Origin: Camelus bactrianus
Taxonomy: Eukaryota > Chordata > Mammalia > Artiodactyla > Camelidae
Direction: 5' to 3'
DNA: 64,000 bases
NCBI RefSeq assembly: GCF_048773025.1
Contig: NW_027413959.1
Coordinates: 4,588,001-4,652,000 of the forward strand
A model generated the notes under the pieces. It ran no database searches. It was given only the letters and a program-made list of their open reading frames with translations, and was not told the DNA's origin. This document shows, in pieces, positions 1 through 10,979 of this stretch (the stretch's first letter is position 1; every line of letters begins with the position of its first letter). The position numbers and the translations under genes were made by a program.

Positions 1-1636
1 AAGAAATGGAAATATATCCCATGTTCTTGCATTGGAAGAATTAATATTGCTAAAATGGCCATACTACCCAAAGCAATCTACAGATTTAATCAGATTAATA
101 TCAAATTACCCAGGACATTTTTCACAGAATTAGAACAAATCATCCTAAAATTTATATGGAATAATAAAAGATTCAGAATTACCAAAGCATTATGGAAGAA
201 AAAGAATGAAGCTGGAGGAATAACCCTCCCAGACTGCACACAATACTACAGAGCTACAATCAAAACAGCATGGTATTCATACAAAAACAGACATACGGAT
301 CAATGGAACCGAATGGAGAGCCCAAAAGTAAACCCACAAACTTCTGGTCAATTAATCTTTGACAAAGGAGGCAAGAATATACAATGGAGTAAAGACAGTC
401 TCTTCAACAAACGGTGTAGGGAAAACTGGACAGCTGCATGCAAATCAATGAAGTTAGACTACTCCCTCACACCATACACAAATATAAATTCAAAAATGGC
501 TAAAAGACTTAAACATATAGACAAGATACTATAAACCTCTTAGAAAAAAACATAGGCAAAACATTACCTCATGTATATCTCAGCAACATTCTCCTATGGC
601 AGTCTACCCAAGCAATAGAAAACAAACAAAAAAAAGCAAAAATAAGCAAATAGGACCTAACTAAACTTATAAGCTTTTGCATACCAAAGGAAACTATAAG
701 CAAAACAAAACGACAATCTACAGAATGGGAGAAAATAATTATAAATAATTCAACTGGCAAAGCCTAAATTTCCAGAATATATAAACAGCTCATAAAACTT
801 AATAACAAAACACAAACAGCCCAATCCAAAAATGGGCACAAGACCTAAACAAGCAATTCTCCAAGGAAGAACTACAAATGATCAATAGACACATGAAAAA
901 ATGCTTAATATCACTAATTATCATAGAAATGCAAATCAAAACTACAAAACCCCAGTCCAAACAGCCATCATGCAAAAGTTCATGAATGATAAATGCTGGA
1001 GAGGGTGTGGAGAAAAGGGAACCCTCTTATACTGCTGCTGGGAATGCAGTTTGGTGTAACCATTATGGAAAACAGTATGGAAATTCCTCAAAACACTAAA
1101 AATAGACTTACCCTGTGATCCAACAATCCCACTTCTGGGTATATATCTGGACAGAACTCCAGTGCGAAAAGATACCTGCACCCCAGTATTCATAACCCCA
1201 CTATAATATAACAGCCAAGACATGGAAGCAACCTGAATGAAGCAACAGATGACTGCATAAAGAAATCGTGGTATATTTATACAATAGACTACTACTCTGC
1301 CATAAAAAAGGATAAAATGATGCCATTTGCAGCAACATGAATGGACCCAGAGATCATTATTCTAAATGAACTGAGCCAGAAAGAGAAAGAAAACTATCAT
1401 GATATCACTTATATGTGCAACTTAAAAAAAAAAAAAAAACACTATGAGCTCATCTACAAAACATGAACAGACTTGAAGACTTAGTAAACAATCTAATGGT
1501 TACCAGGGAAATGGGGTGGGAAGGGAGATTTAAAAATGTTTGCCACTATGTGTAAAAGGAGATTTTTTTTTTTAATTTCTTCTGTATAGCACAGAAACCT
1601 ATGTTCAATACCTGGTAATACCTAAAATGGAAAAGT
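1..1636 (+). mobile_element. L1 LINE, 3' part (ORF2 C-terminus and 3'UTR)
   Basis: The open frame at 55-534 gives the L1 ORF2 C-terminal region, with recognisable pieces such as [28 protein letters not shown] and DKGGKNIQW. Downstream the same protein continues in broken frames (for example GEKGTLLY near 1015-1035, and the block for a tail of the IYTMEYY type near 1280). It ends in an L1 3'UTR with an A-rich run near 1425. The window starts inside the element. The ORF2 endonuclease and reverse transcriptase domains are absent, so it is an inactive, 5'-truncated or clipped copy. Instead of the usual L1 tail, the 3' end runs into a segment shared with two other L1 ends in this window. Confidence 0.9.
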
Positions 1637-1709
1637 CGCTACAGCCACCAACTGAGGAAGAAAGAGAAGAAGATGTAGTTATCCTGGGATACAGCCCAGT
1701 CCTGGGAAA
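1637..1709 (+). repeat. short segment of the CpG-rich element attached to an L1 3' end
   Basis: The bases after ...CCTAAAATGGAAAAG match those after the L1 end at 3616 and, inverted, those at 7790-7835: a GCTACAGCCACCAACTGAGG block, an A/G-rich stretch, then TTATCCTGGG...CCCAGTCCTGGG. Here only about 70 bp of the composite tail is kept before another L1 piece begins. Confidence 0.7.
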
Positions 1710-2280
1710 AACTCATGCACCCCAATGTTCACAGCAGCACTATTTACGATAGCCAAGATACGGAAACAACCCAATTGTCTGTCAACAGATGACTGGATAA
1801 GGAACATGTACATATACACAACGGAACACTACTCAAACACAAAAGAAGAAAAAAACAATGCCACTTGCAGCAATACGGATGGATCTGAAGACTGTCATTC
1901 TAAGTGAAATGGGCCAGAAAGAGGAAAAAAAAAAAAAAGCCATATGACATCACTCATATGAGGAATCTAAAAAATAGTAACAGTAATAATAAGGCCACAA
2001 ATGGACTTAATTATCATTTTGACTTCTTGAATATGTGTAAGCACATCGGACTGTCCATGATTAGATCACCACATTCTGTTGATTCTTACTTTGTAGTTGG
2101 CTTTATTCCTTTAATAACTATGTAAGTTTGAAAATCTAACCTCTTCCTAACAATGATAAATAGTACATGTACGTAAACTAAAAAATAGTGCAGTATAGCA
2201 TATGTACGTATCTACATGCAATATAATGTGTACGTGTGGTTGAACTGTAGCAATTCTACCTAATAAAACTGGAAAAGGGG
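1710..2280 (+). mobile_element. L1 fragment (end of ORF2) with a 3' segment also seen at 27.87 kb
   Basis: 1710-1980 encodes the L1 ORF2 tail (TAALFTIAK and the following tryptophan-rich tail) and then 3'UTR. 2075-2190 (a stretch for a Phe-rich peptide ...VVGFIPLITM, then TGTAAGTTTGAAAATCTAA) closely resembles 27868-27990. The piece therefore seems to be a repeated 3' module and not unique sequence. Confidence 0.75.
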
Positions 2281-2289
2281 GTGGGGGGG

Positions 2290-3615
2290 AAACAGACATA
2301 CAGAACAATGGAACAGAATAGAGCGCCCAGAATTAAACCCACAAACTTCTGGTCAATCAATCTTCAACGAAGAACACGCAGTGAGTAAAGACAGTCTCTT
2401 CAGCAAAAGATGTAGCAAAAATTGGACAGCTGCATGTAAATCAATGAAGTCAGGCTACTCCCTCAGACCATACACAGAAATAAATTCAAAGTGGCTTAAA
2501 GACTTAAACATGCAGACAAGACACTATAAATCTCTTAGAAGAAAACCAAAGGCAAAACATTACCTGGCATAAGCTCTCAGCCATGTTCTCCTAGGGCAGT
2601 CTACCCAAGCAACAGAAATAAAAGCAAAAATAAAGAAGCAAACAGGACCTAACTGAACTTACAAGCTTTTGCACAGCAAAGGAAACCATAAGCAAAGCAA
2701 AATGACAACCTACAGGATGGAAGAAAATATCTGTAAATGATTCGACTGACAAAAGGCTTAATTTCCAGAATATATTAAAAGCTCATAAAACTTAGTAACA
2801 AAAAACAAACAACTCAATCCAAAAATGGGCAGAAAACCTGAACAAGCATTTCTCCAATGAAGACCACAAATGGCCAACGGGCACACAAAAAAATGCTCGA
2901 GTATCGCTAATTATCAGAGAAATGCAGATCAAAACTACAAAACCCCAGTCAGAATGGCCCTCACTCAAAAGTTCATGAATGATAAATGCTGGAGAAGGTG
3001 TGGAGAAAACGGAACCCTCTTACACTGCTGGTGGGAATGTAGTCTGGTGTAGCCATTATGGAAAACAGGATAGAAATCCCTCAAAAAACTAAAAATATCC
3101 AGCAATCCCACTTCTGGGTATGTATTCAGAGGGAACTCCAATGCAGAAAGATAACCTACGACCCAGTATATACAGCACCACTATACAGATTAGCTAAGAC
3201 GTGGAAGCAACTGAAATGAAGCAATAGGTGACTGTAAGTTCTGATATTATTTATACAACGGAATACTACTCTGCCGTAAAAAGGATAAAACAATGCCATT
3301 TGCAGCAGTATGGATGAACCTAGAGACTGTCATTCTAAGAGAAGTGAGCCAGAAAGAGAAAAATGCCATATGGTATCACTAATACGCGCCATCTTAAACA
3401 AAAGACACTGTGAACTCCTCTGCAAAAGAGAATAAGATTCAGACTTGGTAAACAATCTTACGGTTACAAGGGAAAGGGGGTGGGAAGGGATAAATTTGGG
3501 AGATTGAGATTTACAGATGTTAGCTACTGTATAAAAACGGATTTTTTTTTAAAGTTTCTTCTGTATAGCACACAAGCCTACGTTCAATACCTGGTGATAA
3601 CCTAAAATGGAGAAG
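2290..3615 (+). mobile_element. L1 LINE, 3' part, second copy
   Basis: Parallel to the first element. 2381-2572 encodes the ORF2 block DSLFSKRCSKNW...LRPYTEINSK, 2870-3052 encodes [11 protein letters not shown]-like and [13 protein letters not shown] pieces, and a 3'UTR follows. It ends with ...TAACCTAAAATGGAGAAG and is joined directly to the CpG-rich element. ORF2 is interrupted repeatedly. It is diverged from the first copy, so this is a separate insertion or an old tandem duplication. Confidence 0.88.
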
Positions 3616-5835
3616 TCGCTACAGCCACCAACTGAGGAAGCAAGAGAAAAAAGGTGAGTCAGTTATACTGGACTAGAGCCCAGTCCTGGGAAAGTCCTTG
3701 CCAGCCACTGAGGCTGTCCACTGACCGCACTGCGCCCTCCTCCCAGGAGCAGGCTGACACGAACACAGGCTTCCTATGTGAATTTCGGGCAGCAAAGGCC
3801 GCCCCAGTACAGGCCCCTGAGGAAATGGAAGCAAGTCCCTCCCCCTCCCAATGGAGTGCAGCAACCCCTCCCCGCCGCCTCCCCCTAACAGCACCACGCC
3901 TGCCTCCCTGGAACCCACTGACTTGGAAACAAGTGTCCAGCGAACCTGGGGTAGCAGAGAGAGGGGCGCTGCCCCAGGCGAGCTGATCAATTTGCCCTTA
4001 TCTCCCCCCCGCGACACGGCTTGAGGACTGCCTCTGCTGCCCAAGGCACTTCCCGAGGTCAGCCTGCCCCTGGGAGGCGGGCGCGGTGTGGTCAGAGGCA
4101 GCGGCGGCAGCGGCAGGTTTAGGGGTCCGCCTCTGCGAGCCTGTGGATTGCTTCAAACTGCCCACCGGCGTGTCCTAGCCTTGACCTCTGCTGCCCCAGG
4201 TTCGCAGGACTCAAGTTTCAGGTCAGCCTGCTCCTGGAAGGCAGGACCTGTGCTTGTGCTGCAGGGGGCAGCGGCAGTGGCGGGATTGGGGCTGCCACAT
4301 GCTAGCGCGGGGATTTGCTCCCATTTCCCGCCGTCGCTGCCGCCGCCCCCCGACAGCACCTCCTCATCTCCCAGGGGCAGAAATGACCTGCAGCAGAGGC
4401 CCTGCAAATCTGGACAGCAAAAGCTGCCCCCAGGACAGGACTCATGAGAGACGGGAGCAAATTCACAGGCTCCCAAGTGTAGACCCTTCTCGCCGTCGCC
4501 ACCGCCCCCGCACCCTGACAGCACCACACCCGCCTCCTGGGAACAGGCCATGGTCTGAGGACCAGTCGTATGTGCTCCCTTGCCATCCAGTGCCCTCCCA
4601 CCTCCTGGGGTGGCGGCATCCGCTATCCCCTGGGTACAAGCGGCAACGAAGAGGCGCCCGTAGTACTAATGAGCGGGAAGGAGAAGTGGGCACCACGAAA
4701 CACGCGGCGGCCCCCGACCCACCTCAGGGTCCAAACGGGTCGCGAGGCCCCGGCCTCACCTACGCACCGCTGCCCGCGAGCGCAGCCCAGGCTTCACCCG
4801 CCGGCTCCCGACCTGCGCGCCCCCACCAAGCGCCCCCTCACCGGCTCAGCGGCGGCAGCGGAGGCGGCAGCAAGCGGCGGCCCAGACCCCAGGCCACGTT
4901 CCTCCTCCAGGACCTGGTCCGGGAGCACTTGGCTCCCGCCAGGCTTTCACACGCTCCGGGCGGGTCCGGTCGGCGCATCTTTGCGTCCACGCACATGCGC
5001 GCCCCTCCTCCTCCCGCCCGCAGCGCGGACGCTCGGGCTGGAACTCCTGTTGCTCGGGAGGTGGGGACTGGTACCAGGCTGGGGGCTGGGGGCAAGGGCC
5101 TGGCAGTGGGGCGGGGGGCCCATCCCTTTACCCGCCCCACCGGGTCTCCATCCTTAACACCCCCATCCCATCACCTACCGGTCCTGGCACCCAACCAAAA
5201 CCATGACCAGCTCAGGGCCAGGCCACACCCCCTAGCCCCACTCCCCCTGCTCGCCTTCCCTCCCAAACCCTGTGACTGCCCCCCCCACCTACAGCCAAGC
5301 CCCCAAGTCTCCCACCGGACCCACGAAATGGGACTTCCTCTCACACCGAGGTCCCCGCCCCGACACTCCACCACGCTAGTAACCTATGGCCCCCACGCCA
5401 CAAGCTCACCCCTCATGCCTCACTGCAGGACCCCCAACATCCCAAGATGGTCCCCCTCACCCCTCCACGGGATCAGTTCCTCTCTGAGCGGCCCCTCACC
5501 CCTCAGCGTGTCCCCCCTCACCGTGGGATCCCCCCTCACTCCTAGTGCATCCCTCCCCCAGGTGACCCCTTCACCCATCACCTTGCGTGTGGGGCGTGGA
5601 GGTCTGGGCTCTGGTCCCCATGGGGACTGCCACCAGCTGGGATCCAGCCTAGTGTGCTGCTGCACAGCTAGTGTTGGAGGCTACAGGGTGTGGCGGGTGG
5701 GGCTAGAGGCGGTTCCAATACCTGCCCCTGCACCCTGACCCCTGCTCTGTGCTCTGTGCCTCCTCTGAGCCAGCGGGTCAGGGTGGTCCTAGGCTGCCCA
5801 CCACTGGCAGGTGGGTCATGGTTCGTTCATGGCCC
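3616..5835 (+). repeat. CpG-rich composite element, copy A, fused to an L1 3' end
   Basis: About 2.2 kb of GC- and CpG-rich sequence follows the L1 end without a gap. Two parts can be told apart. Part Y (3660-4715) is built of related blocks that alternate in orientation: the CCTCCCAGGAGCAGGCTGACA block near 3738 reappears inverted near 4060 and 4220. Part X (4716-5835) has a CpG-island core with CGG/GCA tracts and a CACATGCGCGCC motif near 4992, then C-rich CCCCTCAC repeats. Copy B at 28.77 kb has the same parts. Long open frames here (for example 4254-5738) follow from the lack of A/T and occur on both strands, so no protein is claimed. It could be a promoter-bearing repeat, an SVA-like composite, or a degraded first exon and intron spread by duplication. 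Confidence 0.75.
4716..5135. promoter_or_regulatory. CpG-island core of composite element copy A
   Basis: Dense CpG, no TATA box, and an NRF1-like palindromic half (CATGCGCGCC). The same core occurs at 28780-29215 and 30676-31050. It looks like a TATA-less promoter, but no splice-supported exon is assigned. Promoter activity is inference only. Confidence 0.4.
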
Positions 5836-6329
5836 TGATGATGATCAGGACCCCTAGGGCGGAGACATTGGGCACGTGGACCTGCAGGGGTGAGGGTGGT
5901 GCGGAGGGTGCAGCTGAGCCTGGGGACAGATAGCAGGCAGGTGGGCTATGTGCATGGCCTGGGCTCAATCCTGGTGGGTTCAGGGACCCTGTTTATTCAC
6001 GCCAGGGCAGAGGGAAGAGGGATGGGAGCTTCGAAAGTGTCCAAGCCAAGGCTAGAGAGCAAAGCAGGCAACTGCACTGGCCAGGCCACCTTGGAACCCT
6101 CCACAACCCTGGTCTTTGCCTACGGAGAGACTGACCTTCACCCGCCAATGAGACATCGCCTCCCCTTCCCCCCATATAGTTTACAGGCAATTGAAGGGAC
6201 TTTGATAGGTAATTATAATAGGAGATCAGGTCCACAGTTATGGTGAACCTGGCAGGGCTCCTGCGTGAACCCCAGCCTGAGGCAGAGAAAGCCCCACTCA
6301 GAAATATCCTCTTACCTCTTACCAAGGCA
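5836..6329. other. no gene seen; moderately GC-rich flank
   Basis: The sequence between the end of copy A and the LTR-like fossil. Short open frames on both strands have no recognisable motif. Confidence 0.5.
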
Positions 6330-7045
6330 CTACGTAGTAGAAAAAATCTGACTCCGTATTAGATCTGTTCCTTTTATTTTAACACTCTGTCCTGTTTTCT
6401 AGGCTCAGTCTTGCCAGCTCTGCACCTTGTGTAAAACAATGTTGCCTTTAGCCTGAAATACACAGGAGAGCCTATTCTCAAGGTTCTGACCTTTAAGGAT
6501 ATTAACACTTTTGCACTCCTATAAAGATAACAAGTTGCAAAATAGAAAATAACCTTTGTTTTGTTGGAGGTTTTACAGGGGCACCATGACCTGACCCATG
6601 TGGACAGCTGCAAAGGATTCCAAGAACATGAAAAGTCCTACACCAAGAAGTTTGCAACAACCAACCACATCCCCTCCCCCTTTTACTAGAAAAGGAGCCT
6701 GAAGTCTGACTTGGGGAAGATGGTTCTCCAGGACGTAAGTCTGCCATTAACTTGGTCTGCAGCTGTCCACGTTGGTCAGGTCATGCTGGCCCTGTAAAAC
6801 CTCTAACAAAATAAATGTTATTTTCTATTCTGCAAATGGTTGTCTTTATGTTAGTGCAAAAGGGTTAATATCCTTCAAGGTCAGAGCCTTGAGAATAGGC
6901 TCTCCTGTCTATTTCAGGCTAAAGGCAACACTGTTTTACAAAAGGTGCAGAGCTAGCAAGACTAAGCCTAGAAAACAAGGCAGTGTTTAAGCCAAAAGAG
7001 CATATCTAATATGGAGTCAGATTTCTTATTTTCTATTACAGTATA
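6330..7045. mobile_element. LTR-like fossil (class I ERV type) with long inverted arms
   Basis: 6330-6610 and 6758-7042 are inverted copies of one another, about 280 bp per arm, with a spacer of about 150 bp. Landmarks are a GACTCCGTATTAGAT block at 6350 matched by ATCTAATATGGAGTC at 7003, and the shared GCCTTTAGCCTGAAATAC block. The spacer (6620-6757), with AAAAGGAGCCTGAAGTCTGAC and GGGAAGATGGTTCTCC, resembles the U3/R part of artiodactyl gammaretrovirus-type LTRs. No viral genes are seen. It is an old, broken solo-LTR-like remnant with a duplicated inverted end. The family assignment is from memory of motif style only. Confidence 0.45.
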
Positions 7046-7559
7046 CTCTATTTTTATGGTTTAAGTTTACAATTATGAAGTTCAGCCTTTTTCCATTTTA
7101 AATTGTGCAATTCAAGAGCATTAAATGCATTTACATTGCTGTGAGACCAACACCACTGTCTGGTTTCAGACTACTTCCTTCCTCAACGTAAAAGCTTGTA
7201 TCCAAAGCACAACCCATGTCCTCCCTCCCCCAGCCCAAGACAAGGCCTAATCCCCATTCTCTTTCTCTCTCTCTCCACCCACCCTGGAGATTCCCTATCA
7301 AAGAATTCATACAAAAGGTGGCTTTTTGTGTCTGCCTACATATCTGAAGCAGGGACTGGTGAATTATTTTCTACATGAATTCGCATTTTTGCATTTTGAG
7401 AGGAAAATCCAGATGGATTAAAGATGAGATGCACAAAATGAAGCCCTTTTAGTAACTATACTAACTCTGTGCATAATCTTGGGGTAGGCACTGCTGTTCT
7501 AAGTGTGAAGCCACAGCCAGAAGGGAGATGCTTAGCTCTTCCTATGGAAAAACAAAACC
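7046..7559. other. no gene; probable old L1 scrap
   Basis: 7090-7190 resembles the complement of an L1 3' region (ATTTACATTGCTGTGAGACCAACACCACTGTC type). The rest is unassigned, and short open frames lack motifs. Confidence 0.4.
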
Positions 7560-7835
7560 AAAAGCAATGTTACAGAGGCCACGGGGAGGTAGGCACCATG
7601 CAGTCAGAGGGCGGCTACAGGGAGGGGTGCTGCCCTCCCTCAGCAGGTGGACTAGCTCCCATCTGTCCTAGGGCCTGTCCTGGGGGCGGCCTCTTCTGCC
7701 CCAGGTTCACAGCATGCATGTCTTCATGTCTGCCTGCTCCTGGGAGGAGGGCGCAGTGCATTGAGGGGGCAGCATCAGCAGCAGTCAAGGACTTTCCCAG
7801 GACTGGGCTCTAGCCCGGGATAACTACCTCTCCTT
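7560..7835 (-). repeat. CpG-rich composite element, copy C (inverted, short)
   Basis: Read on the minus strand from 7835, this repeats the start of part Y of copy A: CCACCAACTGAGGAAGGAAG, the ...CCCAGTCCTGGGAAAGTCC junction, and then the CTCCTCCCAGGAGCAGGC block. It is again joined directly to an L1 3' end, lying on its right. This is the third instance of the same L1/tail junction in the window, which argues that L1 and tail moved or were amplified as one unit. Confidence 0.75.
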
Positions 7836-9055
7836 TCTTTTCTTCCTTCCTCAGTTGGTGGTTGTAGCAGCTTTTCCATTACAGGTTACTACCAGATACT
7901 GAACATATGTTTCTGTGCTATACAGAAGAAGCATTTTTTTAATCTATTTTTATATATAGTGGTTAACATGTGTAAATGTTAGCCACCATATATAAAAACT
8001 CCCAAATTTATCCCTTCCCACCTCCTTTCCCTGGTGACCATACAACCATACAATTATTTACTAAGTCTGCAAGTCTCTGTTTTGTAGATGAATTCCTAGT
8101 GTCTTTTTTTTTAACATTGCACATATCAGTAGTATCATACAGTATTTTTCTTTCTCTTTATGGCTCACTTCACTTAGAATGACGATCTCTATGTCCATCC
8201 ATGTTGCTGCAAATGGCATTATTTTATCCCTTTTTATGGCAGAGTAGTATTCCATTGTAGAAATACGCCACATCTTCTTTATCCAGTCATCTGTTGCTTC
8301 TATAGTTTGCTTCCATGTCTTGACTGTTGTATATAGTGGTGCTATGAAAACTGGGATGAAGGTATCTTTTCGCACTGGAGTTTCCTACGGATACATATCC
8401 AGAAGTGGGATTGCTGGATCATAGGGTAAGTCTATTTTTAGTTTTCTGATGAATTTCCATACTATTTTCCATAATGGCTACACCAAACTACATACCCCCA
8501 ACAGTGTAGGAGAGTTCCCTTTTCTCCACACCCTCTCCAGCATTTATCATTCATGAACTTTTGAGTGATGGCCATTCTGACTGGTGTGAGCTGATACCTC
8601 ATTGTACTTTTGATTTGCATTTCTCTGATAATTAGTGATATTAAACATTTTTTCATGTGTCTATTGGCCATTTATAGTCTTCATTGGAGAAATGCTTGTT
8701 TAGGTTTTCTGCCCATTTTTGGATTGGGTTTTTTTTTGTTATTAAATTTTATGAGCTATTTGTATTTTCTGTAAATTAAGCCTTTGTCAGTCAAATCATT
8801 TACAGGTATTTTCTCCCATTCCATAGGGTGTCGTTTTACTTTGCTTATTGTTTCCTTTGCTGTGCAAAAGCTCGTAAGTTCAGTTAGGTCCCATTTGTGC
8901 ATTTATTTGTGCTTTTACTTCTAATGTGTGGGTAGACTGCCCTAGGAAAACATGGCTGAGGTGTATGTCAGGTAATGTTTTGCCTATGTTTTCTTCTAAA
9001 AGGTTTATAGTGTCTTGTCTACATGTTTAAGTCTTTAAGCTGGCCATCAGCGTGG
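7836..9055 (-). mobile_element. L1 LINE, 3' part, minus strand
   Basis: Minus-strand L1 ORF2 tail and 3'UTR. The frames at 8462-8671 ([16 protein letters not shown]) and 8061-8375 (TWKQTIEATDDWIKKMW, IMPFAATWMD) are the L1 C-terminal domain, and the 5' part ends near 9055. The 3' end at 7836 meets composite copy C. No complete ORF. Confidence 0.88.
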
Positions 9056-9132
9056 CCATTTTACACAAAAGCACAAGAGCAGCAGAAGCACTTTGCACCC
9101 TCAGAGCATGGGATGCACCAAGCTCTACTTAC

Positions 9133-9207
9133 GCAACCCTCAGTGTCTCCAGCCTCCACAGGGCACGTGCGTGAACAGATACAGCACCAACTTCGTAGTG
9201 AACACTT
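9133..9207 (-). pseudogene. RYR2: RYR2-like exon (about human exon 10)
   Basis: Acceptor AACAG preceded by a (GTTTT)n tract that serves as the pyrimidine stretch, donor GTAAGT. It reads SVHYEVGAVSVHARALWRLE followed by TLRVA. RYR2 has TVHYEGGAVSVHARSLWRLE, so there are three replacements. The exon is open and the phase with the previous exon is right. The next RYR2 exon is not found in the sequence to the left. Confidence 0.8.
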
Positions 9208-9212
9208 CTGTT

Positions 9213-9241
9213 AAAACAAAACAAAACAAAACAAAACAAAA
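9213..9241. repeat. (AAAAC)n microsatellite
   Basis: About six AAAAC units directly beside the RYR2-like exon acceptor at 9207. On the minus strand it forms the pyrimidine-rich tract. Confidence 0.9.
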
Positions 9242-9412
9242 TGTTAACTTTTCATTCTTGGACTCTATTTATTCAAGCCAATTAAAGAGAGGAACAAATG
9301 GGAAGTCTTTGGATAAACAGTAAAAGCTATACTTTTTGGTAGGAGAGAATATAACTGGAAATAAAAATAGCAAAATAATAACAGTGATCTGAATACACAT
9401 TTGATTTAAACA

Positions 9413-9548
9413 CATCCTCTCCTCTTTTATTCCCTCTAATCCCGTTCATTCCCTCTCCCTCCCCCTGGCCTTCTCTCCCTCCCCTCTCCTCTCCCTCCCT
9501 GCCTCCCCCCTCCCTCACTCTCTTTCTCTCCCTCTCCCCTCCCTCCAG
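9413..9548. repeat. CT-rich low-complexity tract
   Basis: Almost pure C/T over about 135 bp (CTCTCCCTCC style), within the intron between the exon 9-like and exon 10-like blocks. The minus-strand open frame across it is low complexity and not a gene. Confidence 0.85.
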
Positions 9549-10059
9549 TGAACACATTCACCTTACCCATCTAATTTCAGTCCACAGAAGCACTCAGCTA
9601 TGAGTTCAGGTGTAGTTTAATATATTATATTTCAACACATGCATATGGTTATTTGAAGTTCTAAATTCTATTCCAGATATTTAAAACATTTAGAAGAAAT
9701 GTAAGAACCCATTAATTTTAATGTTTTAATATAACAATCTGCTAAATGGTGAGACAGAAAAATATAAATATCAACAGAACAGTCTCACACACACAAAGAG
9801 AAACTTCTCTGGATGTGCATCACACACACCCAAGTTCCAAAGCTCTCATTACAACAGGCTGTTAATATGCCAGACGTGATGCTAAGTAATGTACATACTT
9901 AAACCTAAACTGGTCTCTGTACCAATCCCTTAAGGTTGCTTTAAGGAAACCAAAGCTTGTGCATGTACCGCTTACTTCCCGAGGACCCACTGCCTCCCTC
10001 TCCACTGGGCCTCACACTTCATCCTCTTCACAGGGGCTTTTACAGAACAAAACTTTCTC

Positions 10060-10400
10060 ATTTTGATGAGATCCAGCTTATCAATATTTTCCTTTCATGG
10101 ACATGTTTTTTATGTCAAGTTTTAAAACTGTGATCTCCAAGAGTTTTTCTAAATGTTCTATAGTTTTGTGTTTTACATTTACACAAATGACCCATCTGAA
10201 TTAGGGTTTGTATAAAGTGTGAGGCTTAGGCTGCAGTTCTTTTGATCTTTTCTCCCCCTATGGGCATCCATTTGCTCCATAAGAATGTCTTTTAAGTCTG
10301 GGGGAAAAAATCTCTTCTTATCTTCTTTTTCAGTCACTTTGTGCACTTTCCCCCATGATCCAGACCCCTGCAGTCTTGGTCCAATGCCAAATGAGATTAA
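10060..10400 (-). mobile_element. old L1 ORF2 fragment, minus strand
   Basis: The plus-strand text (TCTCATTTTGATGAGATCCA, GATCTCCAAGAGTTTTTCTA, CATTTACACAAATGACCCAT) is the familiar complement of L1 ORF2. Its reading frame is destroyed. It lies in the intron between the exon 9-like and exon 10-like blocks. Confidence 0.65.
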
Positions 10401-10882
10401 CATGAGAGAGGAATTAAAATCACATAAACTACTAGGGACAGTGGTCAATTTTATCTTCTATGTCAGTAAATAGAAGACAACATAAAAAGGACCTGAACCT
10501 CTGGGCCATTTGAGAACTCTGATTTTGAAACTGAGTATGAGACTGAACATTCCAGAAAGAAGACTAATTGAAACTAATGAACATTTAATGAGGTTTTAAG
10601 TAGCTGAATGTTTCACTCCTCCCACTTAGTTTACTTCATTCAATGCTTCTTACCATGTTTTAATTGGACAAAAATTTTCATCAATTCTATTGACAGGGAA
10701 TCAAAACATAACATGAGTAAAAACTTCAGAGGAGGCCAGCAAATGGATCACTTTAGTGGACAGATAACGTTAGTGGCCCACTTTCTATTATGCAAATGGC
10801 CTGACGAGACACATCCTGAACTTAAGGAACTGTGTCAAGGCAAGAAGGTGCGAGGCTCCAGGCTCTGGGCTCAGGTACCAAC

Positions 10883-10979
10883 CTCCGCTGCTCTTCGCCA
10901 TGTACTCCTGAGGGGACAGTGAGGCACTCATCCATGTGTCCATGAAGCAACCTGAGGACGTCACTGCCGATGAGATACC
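10883..10979 (-). pseudogene. RYR2: RYR2-like exon (about human exon 9)
   Basis: Acceptor ...GATCTTTCCAG, donor GTTGGT. It reads [20 protein letters not shown] and then [12 protein letters not shown], against RYR2 [20 protein letters not shown]...SGEHGEEQRR. The two replacements, G to S and E to V, are at positions invariant in the mammals I recall. The exon is open. Confidence 0.82.

Noticed and set aside
4254-5738. 494-codon open frame on the plus strand in the CpG-rich element
   Set aside because: Proline/arginine/serine-rich text with no domain. Long frames exist on both strands and in several phases because stop codons are rare in GC-rich DNA, and the frame is not preserved in copy B.
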